A stretch of 64,000 nucleotides of DNA from NCBI RefSeq assembly GCF_025561445.1, contig NZ_CP095096.1, positions 723,822 through 787,821 of the forward strand, given 5' to 3'. This document shows positions 1 to 8,434 of this stretch, piece by piece. The DNA is from Staphylococcus sp. IVB6181. GTDB lineage: Bacteria > Bacillota > Bacilli > Staphylococcales > Staphylococcaceae. Numbering within the stretch: the first letter of the stretch is position 1; each line of letters begins with the position of its first letter. The notes under the pieces were generated by a model. The model saw only the letters and a program-made list of their open reading frames with translations. It made no database searches and was not told the origin of the DNA. The position numbers were made by a program, and so were the translations under genes.

Positions 1-627
1 TCGGTTGTGCGTGTCTCAGGAGAAATCGATATTGAGGATTTAGCACGCGGAGAAATGAGCGGTGCTGAAATTGCAAGACGCTTAGAAGCGGCTTCTGTAT
101 TAGCTTATGTAGATCCATATCGAGCAGTTACACACAATAAAGGTGTAATGAACGGTATTCATGCTGTCGTGCTTGCGACAGGCAATGATACACGCAGTGC
201 AGAAGCGAGTGCACATGCTTATGCATGCAAAGAAGGGCAATACCGCAGTATGACTAAATGGGAATATCTTGAAGACAAAGGCCGTTTGAAAGGCACAATT
301 GAGATTCCTATGACATTAGCAACGGTCGGCGGCGGTACGAAAGTCGTTCCGATTGCACGTCTTTCTCAAGAAATCTTACATGTAGATTCAGCACAAGAAT
401 TAGGCGAAGTCGCAGCGGCTGTAGGCCTTGCGCAAAACTTCTCTGCATGCCGCGCATTAGTATCTGAAGGCATTCAAGAAGGCCATATGAGTCTGCAATA
501 TAAATCACTTGCGATTGTCGCAGGTGCCAAAGGTGCAGAAATCGAACAAGTTGCGGATGCTTTAAAACAAGCAGAAACAGCAAATATGGCTAAAGCAGAA
601 GCGCTATTAAAAGAATTAAGAGGATAA
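1..627 (+). CDS. mvaA: HMG-CoA reductase, C-terminal part (5' end outside window)
   Basis: The reading frame is open from the first base and ends with TAA at 625-627, giving the last 208 residues of a protein whose usual staphylococcal length is about 425. The enzyme reduces HMG-CoA to mevalonate with NAD(P)H in the mevalonate route to isoprenoids. Visible class II features are the stretch VLATGNDTRSAEASAHAYA and, near the C terminus, EGHMSLQ, which carries the conserved histidine expected to protonate the CoA thiolate. A hairpin terminator follows. The window also holds fni, a later enzyme of the same pathway, but about 32 kb away and not in the same operon. The call is firm; only the start is missing. 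Confidence 0.95.
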   Translation, partial: SVVRVSGEIDIEDLARGEMSGAEIARRLEAASVLAYVDPYRAVTHNKGVMNGIHAVVLATGNDTRSAEASAHAYACKEGQYRSMTKWEYLEDKGRLKGTIEIPMTLATVGGGTKVVPIARLSQEILHVDSAQELGEVAAAVGLAQNFSACRALVSEGIQEGHMSLQYKSLAIVAGAKGAEIEQVADALKQAETANMAKAEALLKELRG

Positions 628-666
628 TTATAAAGTCAGAAATATAATATAAAGCTGTAACCATAA

Positions 667-707
667 TAAAAGCAGCGCATCTTGTTAAACAGGATGCGCT
701 GCTTTTA
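667..707. terminator. Bidirectional terminator between mvaA and the hsp20 gene
   Basis: Arms AAAAGCAGCGCATC and GATGCGCTGCTTTT (668-681 and 693-706) form a long GC-rich stem flanked by A and T runs on both sides. It can serve the convergent mvaA and hsp20 genes. Confidence 0.85.
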
Positions 708-724
708 CTTGCAACGTAAATCTA

Positions 725-1129
725 TTAGTCGATTGAAATGTTTGAACCTGCGATGTCTTGTTCATCTTTTTTCGGCAATGTCACAGTAAGGACACCGTCT
801 TTGTAAGATGCTGTGATACCGTCGCTTTCAATGTTGCTGAAAGAGAATTCACGGCTGACACTGTTTTCGCTGCGTTCTCTTTGGATTACGCGGCCTTCTT
901 CATTTTCAGTGCGGCTTTCAATTGAACGTTTTGCACTGATTTTAAGTGTGCCTTCGTTGTAAGATAAGTTAATGTCCTTTTTATCAAATCCAGGTAAATC
1001 TGCTTTTACAATATATTGGTTATCTTTTTCTCTAATATCTGTTTTAACAGGATTGACCGTTGGAATTTGATCTATAAATTGGCGTCCGAATTCTTTAAAA
1101 ATGTCAGTTGGTTTGCTTTCGAAAGGCAT
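725..1129 (-). CDS. Small heat shock protein, Hsp20/alpha-crystallin family
   Basis: This 134-residue protein has the layout of a small heat shock chaperone: a short N-terminal arm, an alpha-crystallin beta-sandwich from about residue 30 to 125, and a short tail. Family hallmarks include the region YIVKADLPGFDKKDINLSY and, near the end, ASYKDGVLTVTLPK, the usual A-x-x-x-n-G-v-L motif. Such proteins bind unfolding proteins in the cytoplasm without ATP. An AAAGGAGAG ribosome site precedes the ATG. The gene stands alone, convergent with mvaA. I see no CIRCE or CtsR operator; a TG-extended -10 (TATAAT, reverse complement at 1233-1238) lies about 105 bases upstream, so the leader is long. Confidence 0.93.
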   Translation of the reverse strand: MPFESKPTDIFKEFGRQFIDQIPTVNPVKTDIREKDNQYIVKADLPGFDKKDINLSYNEGTLKISAKRSIESRTENEEGRVIQRERSENSVSREFSFSNIESDGITASYKDGVLTVTLPKKDEQDIAGSNISID

Positions 1130-1176
1130 CTAAAATCTCTCCTTTTTCATTTAATAAAATCCCGCTTTCTTGTTCA

Positions 1177-1200
1177 TTACCCTTGATTTTCAGGGATAAT
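1177..1200 (-). promoter_or_regulatory. Inverted repeat in the hsp20 leader
   Basis: ATTACCCT (1177-1184) and AGGGATAAT (1192-1200) form an imperfect inverted repeat inside the leader of the hsp20 gene, between the likely -10 at 1233-1238 and the ATG. It could be an operator or an RNA hairpin. Function is not shown by the sequence. Confidence 0.3.
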
Positions 1201-1278
1201 CCCAGTGAATCTTATGCGAGTTTCTATGATTCATTATACCAAATAGGAGAGGTGATAGATAATTAGAGGCTTTTCGTG

Positions 1279-1716
1279 TTATTCTTCAGTAAAGTTGTTA
1301 ACGATAAATTTCGTAAGGACAGATTTAATTGTTTTAGCATCTTCCCATGAGATGTCTAAATCATTGAAAACTTCCATTGAAATCTTAGCAATTTCGTGTC
1401 TTGTTTTAACCCCTTGCTCTGTTAAAGAGACTAAAAGATTACGTTCATCTGTAGGCTTTCTTAGTCTTTTAACAAGGCCTTTAGCTTCAAGCTTTTTGAT
1501 CATAGGTGTCAAAGTTCCCGAATCTAAATAAACACGCTGACCTAATGATTTGATATTAATAGATTCATCATCTTCTAACGCTAAAATGACAATATAAGCG
1601 GTATAGGTCAAACCGTACTTCTTTAGATGAGGTGTATAGCGTTTGATGATCTCTTTAGATGACACATAGAATAAAAAACATAATTGTTTTTCCAGAAAGT
1701 TGTTAGACTCATGCAA
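1279..1716 (-). CDS. sarZ: MarR-family redox-type global regulator, SarZ-like
   Basis: This 145-residue winged-helix protein matches the MgrA/SarZ/OhrR branch of the MarR family. The N terminus EKQLCFLFYVSSKEI carries a single cysteine at residue 12, the place where SarZ and MgrA sense oxidation. The recognition helix and wing lie around VYLDSGTLTPMIKKLEAKGLV and RKPTDERNLLVSLT (about residues 63-106). In S. aureus SarZ controls virulence and oxidative stress genes. It is divergent from a nitroreductase gene with about 160 bases between them, so it may control that gene. Assignment to SarZ rather than another member of this branch rests on remembered sequence similarity and on gltT lying nearby, as in S. 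aureus. Confidence 0.85.
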   Translation of the reverse strand: MHESNNFLEKQLCFLFYVSSKEIIKRYTPHLKKYGLTYTAYIVILALEDDESINIKSLGQRVYLDSGTLTPMIKKLEAKGLVKRLRKPTDERNLLVSLTEQGVKTRHEIAKISMEVFNDLDISWEDAKTIKSVLTKFIVNNFTEE

Positions 1717-1762
1717 TTAAATCACTCCTTATTTAAACCAACGATATTATGAACGCTATCAC

Positions 1763-1791
1763 TTGTCAAGAAGTAATTTCATCCATATAAT
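1763..1791 (+). promoter_or_regulatory. Sigma-A promoter of the nitroreductase gene
   Basis: TTGTCA (1763-1768) and TATAAT (1786-1791) are separated by 17 bases, close to consensus. The start codon of the nitroreductase follows 85 bases later. The site lies in the intergenic region shared with the sarZ-like gene. Confidence 0.7.
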
Positions 1792-1876
1792 TTACTGTGT
1801 TTAAGAATGATGATTCAAATGAGCGAAATAACATATCTTTTGCAGACAAACATATATAAAGGAGATAGTTGAAAAG

Positions 1877-2503
1877 ATGGAAAAACAATTATTTGATGAT
1901 GTACTCAAAGCACGCAAATCGGTGAAAGTATACGACAAGGATGTCAAAATTTCACATGAAGAAATGGATGAAATGCTGGAGAAAGCAGCTTTAGCACCTT
2001 CATCTATCAATATGCAGCCGTGGAGAGTAGTGGTTGTTGAGAGCGAAGCAGGCAAAGAAAAGCTGCGTCCTATTATACAATTCAATACAAGACAAAATGA
2101 TACTTCTGCCGCTATGGTTGTTATCTTCGGCGACCTTAAAAACTATGAATACGGCGAACAGATTTATCAAGGCAATGTAGATAAAGGCTATATGCCGAAA
2201 GAAACAAAAGAAGATTTATTATCGAAGTTCATTCCGTTTTATAAAGGTTTATCATTACCGCAAATGACATCAATCGTTAATATCGACTGCAGTTTGTTTG
2301 CGATGCAGTTTATGTTAGTAGCAAAAGCACATGGTTATGATACGAACCCTATCGGCGGTTTTGATAAAGAAAATATTGCGGAAGTATTAGGACTTGATTC
2401 TAACCGCTATTTACCGATTATGATTGTAGCAGTAGGTAAAGCAGACCAAGAAGCCCACCATACGTATCGTTTAGACCCTGATGCGTTCAGACGTTATTTC
2501 TAA
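1877..2503 (+). CDS. Nitroreductase family protein
   Basis: This 208-residue protein has the FMN-binding nitroreductase fold. The N-terminal VLKARKSVKVYDKDVKISHEEM is the usual R-x-S/R-x-f motif that contacts the FMN phosphate, followed by ALAPSSINMQPWR, a typical P-S-x-x-n-x-q-p-w segment. The C-terminal half has GYDTNPIGGFDKENIAEVLGL, matching the usual G-g-f-d motif. Such enzymes reduce nitro compounds, quinones or flavins with NAD(P)H in the cytoplasm. AAAGGAGAT precedes the ATG by about 8 bases. Divergence from the sarZ-like regulator suggests redox control. The physiological substrate cannot be read from the sequence. Confidence 0.9.
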   Translation: MEKQLFDDVLKARKSVKVYDKDVKISHEEMDEMLEKAALAPSSINMQPWRVVVVESEAGKEKLRPIIQFNTRQNDTSAAMVVIFGDLKNYEYGEQIYQGNVDKGYMPKETKEDLLSKFIPFYKGLSLPQMTSIVNIDCSLFAMQFMLVAKAHGYDTNPIGGFDKENIAEVLGLDSNRYLPIMIVAVGKADQEAHHTYRLDPDAFRRYF

Positions 2504-2627
2504 GCGTATTATCGACAATTTTGTTACAATAATGGGAAATGTGTAACATTATTGAGCAATTTCATTCATACTTATACAGATAGAGATGTTTAAATGGTAT
2601 GATTTTTAGGGCTAAAGGAGTCTAAAG

Positions 2628-2984
2628 ATGAAGAAAAAAGTGTTTCATATTATCTTAATAATTATTGGTTCATTAATTGTCGCAACGGTTTTTTTCTTTG
2701 GTTTGAAAATGTATCAAGGAAAACAAAACTTGAAATTGGTTGATCAGTATATTGCGGAACATCATCTGCAAGACAAAATCAAATCTGAAGAAAAGAAATT
2801 TAATGCGAAAGACGGCGTTTACTATAAAGAAGTAGTGTTCAAAGATGAACCTGAATTGACGTATGTCATTCAGCCGATGGCTACTTCAAAAGGATTATTT
2901 GCACAAGCATTTGATACGCAAACAAGAAAACACATCAAAAAAGCCAAACATAATTTCTTTGATGACAATTATAAGCTTAAATAA
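2628..2984 (+). CDS. DUF3139-type membrane-anchored small protein
   Basis: The 118-residue product begins with MKKK and a hydrophobic segment of about 20 residues (5-25, rich in I, L, V and F). A hydrophilic domain follows, containing YYKEVVFKDEPELTYVIQP. This looks like the DUF3139 family of Gram-positive bacteria, a single-pass or secreted protein of unknown role. The ribosome site AAAGGAG is well placed. It is a single gene, followed by its own hairpin terminator. I cannot suggest a biochemical function. Confidence 0.8.
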   Translation: MKKKVFHIILIIIGSLIVATVFFFGLKMYQGKQNLKLVDQYIAEHHLQDKIKSEEKKFNAKDGVYYKEVVFKDEPELTYVIQPMATSKGLFAQAFDTQTRKHIKKAKHNFFDDNYKLK

Positions 2985-3014
2985 CCGAGCAAGTATGTTA
3001 GAATAAAAATGATT

Positions 3015-3054
3015 AAGACATTAAACACCATGTATTGTGTTTAGTGTCTTATTT
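3015..3054 (+). terminator. Terminator after the DUF3139 gene
   Basis: AAGACATTAAACAC and GTGTTTAGTGTCTT pair over 14 bases with one G-U wobble around an 8-base loop, followed by a T-rich stretch. Confidence 0.75.
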
Positions 3055-3200
3055 GCGTTAAATTAAGATTGAATTCAAAAATTCGTGATAACAGTATGAA
3101 AAATGTATCACGACTTATTAATGTTTGATTAAGATTATCGAAATGGGATATAACACCTTTAGTATCAGCAGAGAGAAAAAACATGATAGGAGGGACGCCT

Positions 3201-4103
3201 GTGACACACAGAAATCAAAAACGTTGGCCAGGGTTTGTATTAGTGATTATCGGTTCAATCTTTTGGGGTGCTGGCGGGACAGTATCACAATGGTTATTTG
3301 AACATATACACTTGCCGGTCACGTGGTTCGTGGGTGTACGTTTATTAGTATCCGGATTACTATTAGTTATTATTTCATTCTTCTTAGAAGGTAAGAAGAC
3401 CATTACAATTTGGGCAGATAAAAAAGATACGCTCAAATTATTTATTTATTCACTCATTGGAATGTTAGGTGTGCAGTACTGCTTTATGGCAACCATTCAT
3501 TATGGTAACGCAGCAGTCGCAACGTTGCTCCAATATTTAGGTCCCGTAATTATTATTTTATATTTAGTAGCGGCTAAAGTGATTAATTTCAGATGGAAAG
3601 AAGGCATTGCTGTTACATTAGCGCTCAGCGGTACATTCTTACTGTTGACGAATGGATCGCTTGCGACTTTATCTGTACCGATGCCGGCCATCATTTGGGG
3701 TGTTATGTCTGCGTTTGCGATGGCATTCTATACTATCTTCCCAGTACAGCTGCTTGCTAAGTGGGGCACAGTCAATGTCGTCGGCTGGGCTATGTTTATC
3801 GCAGGGGTATTCTTGAACTTCCTGCATCCGTTTTGGAAAGTAGATATTTCAAACTGGGATTTTAAAGTTTTAGTTTATTTATTTATCGCAGTCATCATTG
3901 GTACGATGTTTGCGTTCTGGCTGTTTATATCCAGTCTTAAATTCTTATATCCGCAAGAAGCCAGTGTTCTAGGTACAATCGAACCGTTAACAGCGATTTT
4001 ATTATCTGTTGTGTGGTTAGGCGTATCCTTCGGATTATGGCAAGTTGTCGGTGTTTCATTCATCGTATTGATGGTTATCTTCTTAGCAGTGGTCAAAGAT
4101 TAA
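3201..4103 (+). CDS. DMT-superfamily permease, EamA type
   Basis: This 300-residue protein is almost entirely hydrophobic, with about ten membrane segments and two EamA repeats (roughly residues 10-140 and 155-295). The second repeat contains PQEASVLGTIEPLTAILLSVVWLG, and the glutamate-proline pair is typical of the family. The GTG at 3201 is preferred because AGGAGGG lies six bases upstream; an in-frame ATG at 3183 lies before that ribosome site and is less likely. Family members export amino acids or other metabolites, but the substrate cannot be predicted here. It stands between two terminator-like regions and has no obvious operon partner. Confidence 0.88.
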   Translation: MTHRNQKRWPGFVLVIIGSIFWGAGGTVSQWLFEHIHLPVTWFVGVRLLVSGLLLVIISFFLEGKKTITIWADKKDTLKLFIYSLIGMLGVQYCFMATIHYGNAAVATLLQYLGPVIIILYLVAAKVINFRWKEGIAVTLALSGTFLLLTNGSLATLSVPMPAIIWGVMSAFAMAFYTIFPVQLLAKWGTVNVVGWAMFIAGVFLNFLHPFWKVDISNWDFKVLVYLFIAVIIGTMFAFWLFISSLKFLYPQEASVLGTIEPLTAILLSVVWLGVSFGLWQVVGVSFIVLMVIFLAVVKD

Positions 4104-4106
4104 CTT

Positions 4107-4229
4107 AAATAATTAGGATAGAAAGTAATCAGAGTCTATAGGTGTTTAATTCCACTTATATAGTATATAATTCTATACTATTGGTGTAAAATCATCTTAA
4201 ACTTTTAAACTTTTCTATCCTGATTATTT
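4107..4229. repeat. Spaced inverted repeat upstream of the gltT-like gene
   Basis: AAATAATTAGGATAGAAAG (4107-4125) recurs as CTTTTCTATCCTGATTATTT (4210-4229) in inverted orientation with one mismatch and one extra base. The 84-base interval holds a second small inverted repeat, TAGTATA/TATACTA. The right arm runs into a string of T, so the pair may form a terminator with a large loop for the permease gene, or may be paired operators for the symporter gene. Confidence 0.5.
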
Positions 4230-4276
4230 TTTTTCTGATATAATTAAACAATGTCAGAAAAAGGGGAGATGCATCA

Positions 4277-5554
4277 ATGGCTTTATTTAAGAGAAAAATA
4301 AGTTTACCAGTGCAGGTTATGATTGCGCTTGTTCTAGGTGTTGTTGTAGGACTATTACTATATGGACAAAAAGACATAGCGAATTACATTCAACCGCTTG
4401 GTGATATATTTTTAAACTTAATTAAAATGATTGTTATTCCGGTTGTATTTTGTTCGCTGGCCTTATCTATCTCAGGTGTAGGCGAATCTAAAACAGTCGG
4501 ACGTTACGGACTTAAAACAATCATTTACTTTGAAGTGATTACAACTATCGCAATTGCATTAGGTGTTTTGTTCGCGAACATATTTAAACCGGGGACGGGA
4601 TTAGATCCGAACAAATTACCGAAAGGTGATATTTCGAAATATGAGTCATCAGCGCATGCAGCTGAACATTCTACATATGGCAATCATTTTATTGATACCA
4701 TTGTAAATATCATTCCGACGAACTTTTTCGAAGCATTAGCTAAAGGAGAATTGCTTCCAATCATCTTCTTCGCGGTATTCTTTGGTTTAGGTATCGCAGC
4801 AATCGGAGAAAAAGGTGAGCCTGTGAAAGCATTCTTAGGCGGAGTGTTAGAAGCGACTTTCTGGATGATCAATAAAATCTTAAAATTAGCGCCGCTTGGC
4901 GTGTTCGCATTTATCTGTGTAACTATTATGACATTCGGTGCTTCCGCATTAATTCCACTTGTGAAACTTGTACTTGTGGTAGTCGGCGCAATGGTCTTCT
5001 TCGTTGTCGTTGTCTTAGGCATTGTAGCTAAATTATGCGGCATCAGTGTATTTGATATTATAAAAGTATTGAAAAGTGAAATTTTATTGGCATTCTCAAC
5101 TTCAAGTTCTGAAGCAGTATTGCCGGTAATGATGAAAAAAATGGAAAACTTCGGTTCGCCGAAAGATATTACGTCATTTGTTATTCCGATCGGATACACG
5201 TTCAACTTGGACGGTTCAGCGTTGTATCAATCGATTGCGGCTTTATTCGTAGCGCAAATGTACGGTATTCATTTAAGCTTAGGCGAACAATTAGTCTTAA
5301 TCTTTACACTTATGATTACATCAAAAGGTATGGCAGCTGTACCAGGTACCTCTATCGTTGTTCTCTTGACGACATTAGGTTCTATGGGCTTACCGGCAGC
5401 CGGCTTAGCATTAATCATCGGTGTCGACCGTATCTTAGATATGGTACGTACATGTGTTAACGTCGTAGGTAACGCATTATCTACAGTTGTTATTGCTAGA
5501 TGGGAAAATGTATTCGATAAGAAAAAATCAGAAGAGTACTTAAAATCGATTTAA
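4277..5554 (+). CDS. gltT: Dicarboxylate/amino acid:cation symporter, GltT type
   Basis: This 425-residue protein belongs to the DAACS (glutamate/aspartate) transporter family. The serine-rich re-entrant loop FSTSSSEAVLPVMM (about residues 275-288) and the transmembrane segment 7 motif FNLDGSALYQ are diagnostic. Re-entrant loop 2 (SKGMAAVPGTS) and the segment 8 region VDRILDMVRTCVNVVGNA are also present. It should import glutamate or aspartate with protons or sodium ions across the cell membrane. A well-spaced AAGGGGAGA precedes the ATG. In S. aureus a gltT gene lies near sarZ, as here. A strong terminator follows. The exact substrate is inferred from the family. Confidence 0.92.
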   Translation: MALFKRKISLPVQVMIALVLGVVVGLLLYGQKDIANYIQPLGDIFLNLIKMIVIPVVFCSLALSISGVGESKTVGRYGLKTIIYFEVITTIAIALGVLFANIFKPGTGLDPNKLPKGDISKYESSAHAAEHSTYGNHFIDTIVNIIPTNFFEALAKGELLPIIFFAVFFGLGIAAIGEKGEPVKAFLGGVLEATFWMINKILKLAPLGVFAFICVTIMTFGASALIPLVKLVLVVVGAMVFFVVVVLGIVAKLCGISVFDIIKVLKSEILLAFSTSSSEAVLPVMMKKMENFGSPKDITSFVIPIGYTFNLDGSALYQSIAALFVAQMYGIHLSLGEQLVLIFTLMITSKGMAAVPGTSIVVLLTTLGSMGLPAAGLALIIGVDRILDMVRTCVNVVGNALSTVVIARWENVFDKKKSEEYLKSI

Positions 5555-5626
5555 GCAGTAATGCAAGTCAATAGGCATACAGCCTAAATCTAAATTTAAT
5601 TTTCTGACATACTGATTTGTAAAAGA

Positions 5627-5663
5627 AGAACCACCGGTGCAAAAAAGCATCGGTGGTTTTATT
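5627..5663. terminator. Bidirectional terminator, gltT / small membrane protein
   Basis: AACCACCGGTGC and GCATCGGTGGTT surround a loop of A residues and are flanked by A and T runs, so it can stop both convergent genes. Confidence 0.85.
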
Positions 5664-5688
5664 CTTTCTTCATATTTCAGTGTTTAAA

Positions 5689-6027
5689 TTAATGTTTCAT
5701 GTCATGTATTTTCATCATCAAACCGTGCGGAATATCATCATGCTGCACGACTTTTTTCTTTGAAAATTCATCAGAATCTTTCTTTTTGACTAGTAAGACA
5801 AAGTCGCCTTTTTTCGGTTGGAATTGATCATCTGTTTGAATTTTGACGTTTTCCTCAATATGGTTATCTTTTTCACGTACCATTTTCTCAACTGTTTTAG
5901 AATCTTTCATGATACCGTAATATGTTTCTTTTTCGCCTGATGTCATCATTATTATGACTAAAACTATACATGCGATTGCAAGGACTGCAATTAATACGAT
6001 ACCGAGCGTTTTACCATTCTTTTTCAT
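5689..6027 (-). CDS. Small membrane-anchored protein, DUF4889-like
   Basis: The 112-residue product has a lysine-rich N terminus and one hydrophobic helix (about residues 8-28). A charged C-terminal domain follows, with a KKGDFVLLVKKKDSDEF segment. It resembles a staphylococcal family of unknown function that I recall as DUF4889; that name is not certain. AAAGGAG lies ten bases before the ATG. It stands alone, convergent with gltT and divergent from the LOG-family gene. No catalytic motif is visible. Confidence 0.75.
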   Translation of the reverse strand: MKKNGKTLGIVLIAVLAIACIVLVIIMMTSGEKETYYGIMKDSKTVEKMVREKDNHIEENVKIQTDDQFQPKKGDFVLLVKKKDSDEFSKKKVVQHDDIPHGLMMKIHDMKH

Positions 6028-6150
6028 GTATGTAAAACTCCTTTCTTTTTCTTCTTTTATATATACCGAAAATCATAAAAAATTGCAACGAATCATAAAT
6101 AGGACGTCTTTGTTATAATGAAATAAGCATAAGTTAAAGGAGACCAGCAT

Positions 6151-6714
6151 ATGAATTTTATTGTTTATTGCGGTGCCAGCGAAGGCAAAAATGAAATATA
6201 TCGTCAAGCTGCACAACAAATAGGAGAATGGATGGCGCAAAAAGGCTATGGTTTAGTTTATGGCGGCGGCAATATCGGCTTGATGGGGAAACTTGCAGAT
6301 ACCATTAAGCAGCATCACGGCCATGTCATCGGTGTGATGCCGAGATTTTTAGAAGAAAAGGAAATTGCACATCAAGGTTTAGATGAATTGATTATTGTAG
6401 ATACGATGGCTGAACGTAAAGCAGCTATGCTTGAAAAAGGTGATGCATGTATTGCATTGCCCGGAGGCCCCGGCACATTAGAAGAAATAACTGAAATGGT
6501 GTCATGGGCAAGAATTGGTCAAAATGATAATCCTTGTATCTTTTTTAATGTATCAGGGTATTATGACAAAATGGCAGCCTTTTATGATCAAATGGTGGAA
6601 GAAGGATTTGTCAGTCAAGCAGATCGCGATTTAATCTTGTTTACAGATGATTTTGATGCATTAGAAGATTTTATTCATCATTATGAAGCACCGCATGCAC
6701 GTAAATATAATTAA
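6151..6714 (+). CDS. LOG-family nucleoside 5'-monophosphate phosphoribohydrolase
   Basis: This 187-residue protein is a LOG (lysine decarboxylase-like, TIGR00730) enzyme. It shows both hallmark motifs: GLVYGGGNIGLMG (about residues 34-46), which binds phosphate and ribose, and PGGPGTLEEI (about residues 104-113), which carries the catalytic glutamate. Family members cleave the N-glycosidic bond of adenine-type nucleotides. In bacteria other than plant associates the true substrate is uncertain. A TGT-TATAAT extended -10 lies just upstream and AAAGGAGA precedes the ATG. The gene is monocistronic and convergent with corA. Confidence 0.92.
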   Translation: MNFIVYCGASEGKNEIYRQAAQQIGEWMAQKGYGLVYGGGNIGLMGKLADTIKQHHGHVIGVMPRFLEEKEIAHQGLDELIIVDTMAERKAAMLEKGDACIALPGGPGTLEEITEMVSWARIGQNDNPCIFFNVSGYYDKMAAFYDQMVEEGFVSQADRDLILFTDDFDALEDFIHHYEAPHARKYN

Positions 6715-6720
6715 ATAAAA

Positions 6721-6770
6721 ATAGACATCATGCATTAAAGCCTGTGCAGACTTTGATGCATGATGTCTAT
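6721..6770. terminator. Terminator between the LOG gene and corA
   Basis: ATAGACATCATGCAT and ATGCATGATGTCTAT pair over 15 bases. The T run is best on the minus strand, so it mainly serves the corA gene. Confidence 0.8.
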
Positions 6771-6786
6771 CGTTTGAAGCGATAAT

Positions 6787-7722
6787 TTATATTTTGCCTT
6801 TTCTCCATAAGAATAAGAATACAATCGCGACAATAATCATGGAAATACCTAAGGTCGCAACCCAAGAGGTCGGACTATGGTCATTGAGCGGTAAAGGTAC
6901 GTTCATACCGAAGAAGCTGAAGACCAATGTCGGTAAAGTTAAGAATACTGTAAACAACGTTAAAGTTTTCATAATGTTGTTCATATCATTAGATAGCAGT
7001 GATTCATATGAAGTTGTGATACTTTCTAAGATACGTGTATGCAATTCAGTTGTTTCGATGGCTTGGTTGGTTTCGACAAACAAGTCTTCGATTAAATCTT
7101 CATCTTCTTCAAAGCGTTTAATAGGCGGTAATTTAAAGAGTTTTTTGAAGACGTCTTCATTACCTTTCAACGCAGCTAAGAAGTATACCAGACTTTTTTC
7201 GACTTCCATGAGATTATACAGTTGTTTATTTGTGACTGTTTTTTTCAATTCACGTTCAATACGTAATCTTGATTTATTAAGCAAACGCAAGTTGCGGTTA
7301 TAGTGATTAGAAATCGTGACTAAGATATTCAACGCAAACTGGCTGCGGTAATGCAAGTTCTGGCTGGATTTTGTGAAGGTGTCTAAAAACTCTACTTCAT
7401 GATCGCAAACAGTAATCAGACGGCCGTGACCAATAATAATTCCCAGCGGAATAGTCATAAAGGATAGAATCTTATGATTATTTTTATTAACGATCGGAAT
7501 GTCGATGATGATTAGAGAATATCCGGTTTCGTCATCAAATTCGACACGGGCACTCTCATCGGCATCCAAAGGGTCCTTTAAGAAGTCTTCTGGAATAGTG
7601 AAACGCTCAATCAATGATTCGACTTCTTCTCTTGAGGGCTCAGTGATATTAATCCACAAAGCGTCTTCTAAAGAAGTAGTATGAATATCGTGATGAACAT
7701 TGTGTTTGTAAGCTGTAATCAT
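6787..7722 (-). CDS. corA: CorA-family magnesium transporter
   Basis: This 311-residue protein has the CorA plan: a long charged cytoplasmic domain, then two membrane helices at the C terminus. The signature GMN is at residues 272-274 (FSFFGMNVPLP), in the pore loop after the first helix. It should import Mg2+ or related divalent metals as a pentamer. A GAAAGGA ribosome site precedes the ATG. The gene is divergent from a MarR-type regulator. A second CorA is encoded at 31102-32049. The two share the core but differ in length and loop, so they are likely distinct paralogues rather than a recent duplication. Confidence 0.93.
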   Translation of the reverse strand: MITAYKHNVHHDIHTTSLEDALWINITEPSREEVESLIERFTIPEDFLKDPLDADESARVEFDDETGYSLIIIDIPIVNKNNHKILSFMTIPLGIIIGHGRLITVCDHEVEFLDTFTKSSQNLHYRSQFALNILVTISNHYNRNLRLLNKSRLRIERELKKTVTNKQLYNLMEVEKSLVYFLAALKGNEDVFKKLFKLPPIKRFEEDEDLIEDLFVETNQAIETTELHTRILESITTSYESLLSNDMNNIMKTLTLFTVFLTLPTLVFSFFGMNVPLPLNDHSPTSWVATLGISMIIVAIVFLFLWRKGKI

Positions 7723-7885
7723 TCTGAAGCTTCCTTTCTATGAATAAATCAAACAAGGTAATTTAAACGCAGTACTTTAAGTTAAAAATAAAGAGAACGT
7801 ATTGTCCGATTTATTTATTATGTGCTACATAATAGTACCATAATTTACTGATTTGTGTAGTCTAATTATTAAAGGATGTGACGAA

Positions 7886-8332
7886 ATGGCAACAACAATT
7901 CAATACTTGTTACGTATGATAACGAATGAAATGAAAGTGAAAGCTGACCATTTGTTAGAACCTTACGGGATTACTCAAGAGCAAGCGCAGACACTGCGCT
8001 ATATTTATGAAAGTGATACAGGCAAAGTGGCACAAACTGATTTGATTCAAATTTTTAATCGCAAGGGTCCGACAGTAAGCAGTGCGTTAAGAAGCCTTGA
8101 AAATAAAAAGCTGATTGAACGTATCAGTGTGCCAGAAGATACACGTAAGAAAGAAGTCGTATTAACAGCATTAGCAAAGAAAGATGTCCGTGAAATCATT
8201 GCGATTTTGGATGAGGTAGAAGCGGTTTTATTTTATGAAATACCAAAAGCCGATCAAAATGCGTTAAAAGAAATTCTCTATAAAATGCAAGATAATCTGC
8301 GTACGCTTGATTCTGAGGCAGGACCTTTTTAA
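7886..8332 (+). CDS. MarR-family transcriptional regulator
   Basis: A 148-residue winged-helix protein starts at the ATG at 7886, with AAAGGATGTGA upstream. The helix-turn-helix lies around TDLIQIFNRKGPTVSSALRSLENKKLIER and the wing around VPEDTRKKEVVLT, with the usual D-x-R-k-k motif. I see no cysteine that would suggest redox sensing. The next gene, a DUF2871 membrane protein, lies about 100 bases downstream on the same strand and may be a target or operon partner. The effector is unknown. Confidence 0.88.
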   Translation: MATTIQYLLRMITNEMKVKADHLLEPYGITQEQAQTLRYIYESDTGKVAQTDLIQIFNRKGPTVSSALRSLENKKLIERISVPEDTRKKEVVLTALAKKDVREIIAILDEVEAVLFYEIPKADQNALKEILYKMQDNLRTLDSEAGPF

Positions 8333-8434
8333 AAGGTTGTTCCGTGTGTCAATTTCATGACGATTTGTACATGACTTTCTGAAAGCATTGGCATCCTTTA
8401 TAATAGAGAGGAATACTATTAGGAGGAAACAAAA

